Origin: Actinomycetota bacterium
GTDB taxonomy: Bacteria; Actinomycetota; Acidimicrobiia; Acidimicrobiales; Iamiaceae
DNA length: 58,074 nt
Reading direction: 5' to 3'
NCBI GenBank assembly: GCA_016185275.1
Contig: JACPNX010000003.1
Span: 21,896-79,969, forward strand
Below the pieces are notes generated by a model. That model saw nothing but the letters and a program-made list of their open reading frames with translations, did not search any database and was not told where the DNA came from. The translations under genes and the position numbers were made by a program. Positions 57,574 to 58,074 of this stretch are shown here, piece after piece; the stretch's first letter is position 1; each line of letters begins with the position of its first letter.

Positions 57574-58074
57574 CTAGCGGCGCAGCACCACGAGGAACTG
57601 CGCCGACGACACCACGTTGGCGCCCCGCTCGGCGGCGCCGCGCCGCACCCGCTCGTCGCTCGACACCACGACCACGGGCCGGCTGGGCGGGTAGCCGTCG
57701 ACGAGGTCGACGACCACGTCGTCGGCTTCCACCGCGGCGTCGGTGAACAGGATCCGCACGCAGCGTGAGTCGACGGTGGCGCCACCGGCCGCCACGCCGT
57801 CGAAGACCACGACCGGATCCGCGCCCGTACGGGCGTGCAGCTCGTCCAGCGCCGCCACGAGCCGGCGCCGTTGCGCGTCGATCGGCTCCTCCGGCCACGC
57901 CGTCATCGAGACGTTGTAACCGTCGACGAGCACGACGGCGGTGGCCAAGCGGACGAGGTGGTCGGCGGCCTCGACCGAGTCGGCGAGGACACCGCCGGGC
58001 AACGCGGCGGGCCGGCGGCGCGGCGCGCTCGACCCCCCGGGCGGGCGAGGGGCGGCGGGGGCGGCTGCGCCGGC
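57574..58074 (-). CDS. NYN-domain (YacP-like) RNA-binding/nuclease protein, partial
   Basis: At least 166 residues; the frame stays open to the window edge and no ATG/GTG start is seen, so the N-terminal part is missing. The C-terminal domain is a PIN-like NYN fold: VVLVDGYNVSMTAWP, ALDELHARTGADPVVVFDG, EADDVVVDLVDGYPPSRPVVVVSSDERV, with the conserved acids. YacP-type proteins are predicted ribonucleases. The preceding PGGVLADSVEAADHLVRL segment is common in longer actinobacterial members. A TTG at 58002 is a possible but weak start. Confidence 0.82.
   Translation of the reverse strand, partial: AGAAAPAAPRPPGGSSAPRRRPAALPGGVLADSVEAADHLVRLATAVVLVDGYNVSMTAWPEEPIDAQRRRLVAALDELHARTGADPVVVFDGVAAGGATVDSRCVRILFTDAAVEADDVVVDLVDGYPPSRPVVVVSSDERVRRGAAERGANVVSSAQFLVVLRR

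Overview
The window is about 58 kb of very GC-rich chromosome. I infer an actinobacterium, most likely class Acidimicrobiia or a close relative; no rRNA or tRNA is present to prove it. The grounds are: (i) a complete mraZ-rsmH-ftsL-ftsI-murE-mraY-murD division and wall run with a meso-diaminopimelate MurE signature; (ii) an MtrA/MtrB/GerMN-lipoprotein triad and a DUF3040 protein; (iii) a PimB-like glycosyltransferase, acyl-CoA-synthetase-like, SRPBCC and ArsA run that resembles the mycobacterial Rv2183c-Rv2188c neighbourhood as I remember it; (iv) many GTG starts, about sixteen 4-nt stop/start overlaps, and many genes whose start codon lies 6-8 nt after a TAnnnT box, as expected for leaderless mRNAs.

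Layout. 1-9112 (minus): ftsW fragment, murD, mraY, murE, ftsI, ftsL-like, rsmH and mraZ, driven by a promoter that overlaps two GTGGG MraZ-type boxes. murF is missing from its usual place, and a 377-nt structured leader separates mraZ from rsmH. 9117-11436 (minus): lipoate/biotin ligase-fold protein, menC, HNH nuclease. 11512-18648: the most interesting locus. A minus-strand cobalamin riboswitch precedes two exported proteins, an alpha-toroid protein with DUF4214 repeats and a membrane-anchored protein with a transcobalamin-beta/DUF4430-like domain. A divergent plus-strand operon encodes a complete ECF vitamin transporter (T, fused A-A', S). Together they look like a two-part bacterial transcobalamin-like capture device next to its importer.

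18697-25153: small protein, ROK kinase, CsbD-like protein, and a MoxR / DUF58 / transglutaminase operon. 25233-31794: DUF3040 protein, DNA polymerase IV, carboxylesterase, polyprenol-phosphate mannosyltransferase-like enzyme, small membrane protein, threonine aldolase and inositol monophosphatase. 31879-34628: MtrA, MtrB and GerMN lipoprotein. 34677-35708: phosphofructokinase with the PPi-type residue pair. 35948-40900: secreted subtilase divergent from a secreted protein made of two related repeats. 40998-46973: glycerol kinase, ACT protein, TetR regulator with an apparent operator, aminotransferase, pyrophosphatase and a second ROK kinase.

47036-54846 (minus): release-factor-like protein with a zinc ribbon, then a tightly coupled run of queG, PimB-like glycosyltransferase, degenerate acyl-CoA synthetase, membrane protein, SRPBCC protein, ArsA-family ATPase and a small protein. 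55009-58074: DUF2231-Rieske protein, ECF sigma factor with a single-pass membrane partner, and a NYN-domain protein cut by the window edge.

No insertion sequence, prophage, CRISPR array, tRNA or rRNA was recognised. Many proteins carry short in-frame minisatellite repeats in tails or linkers.
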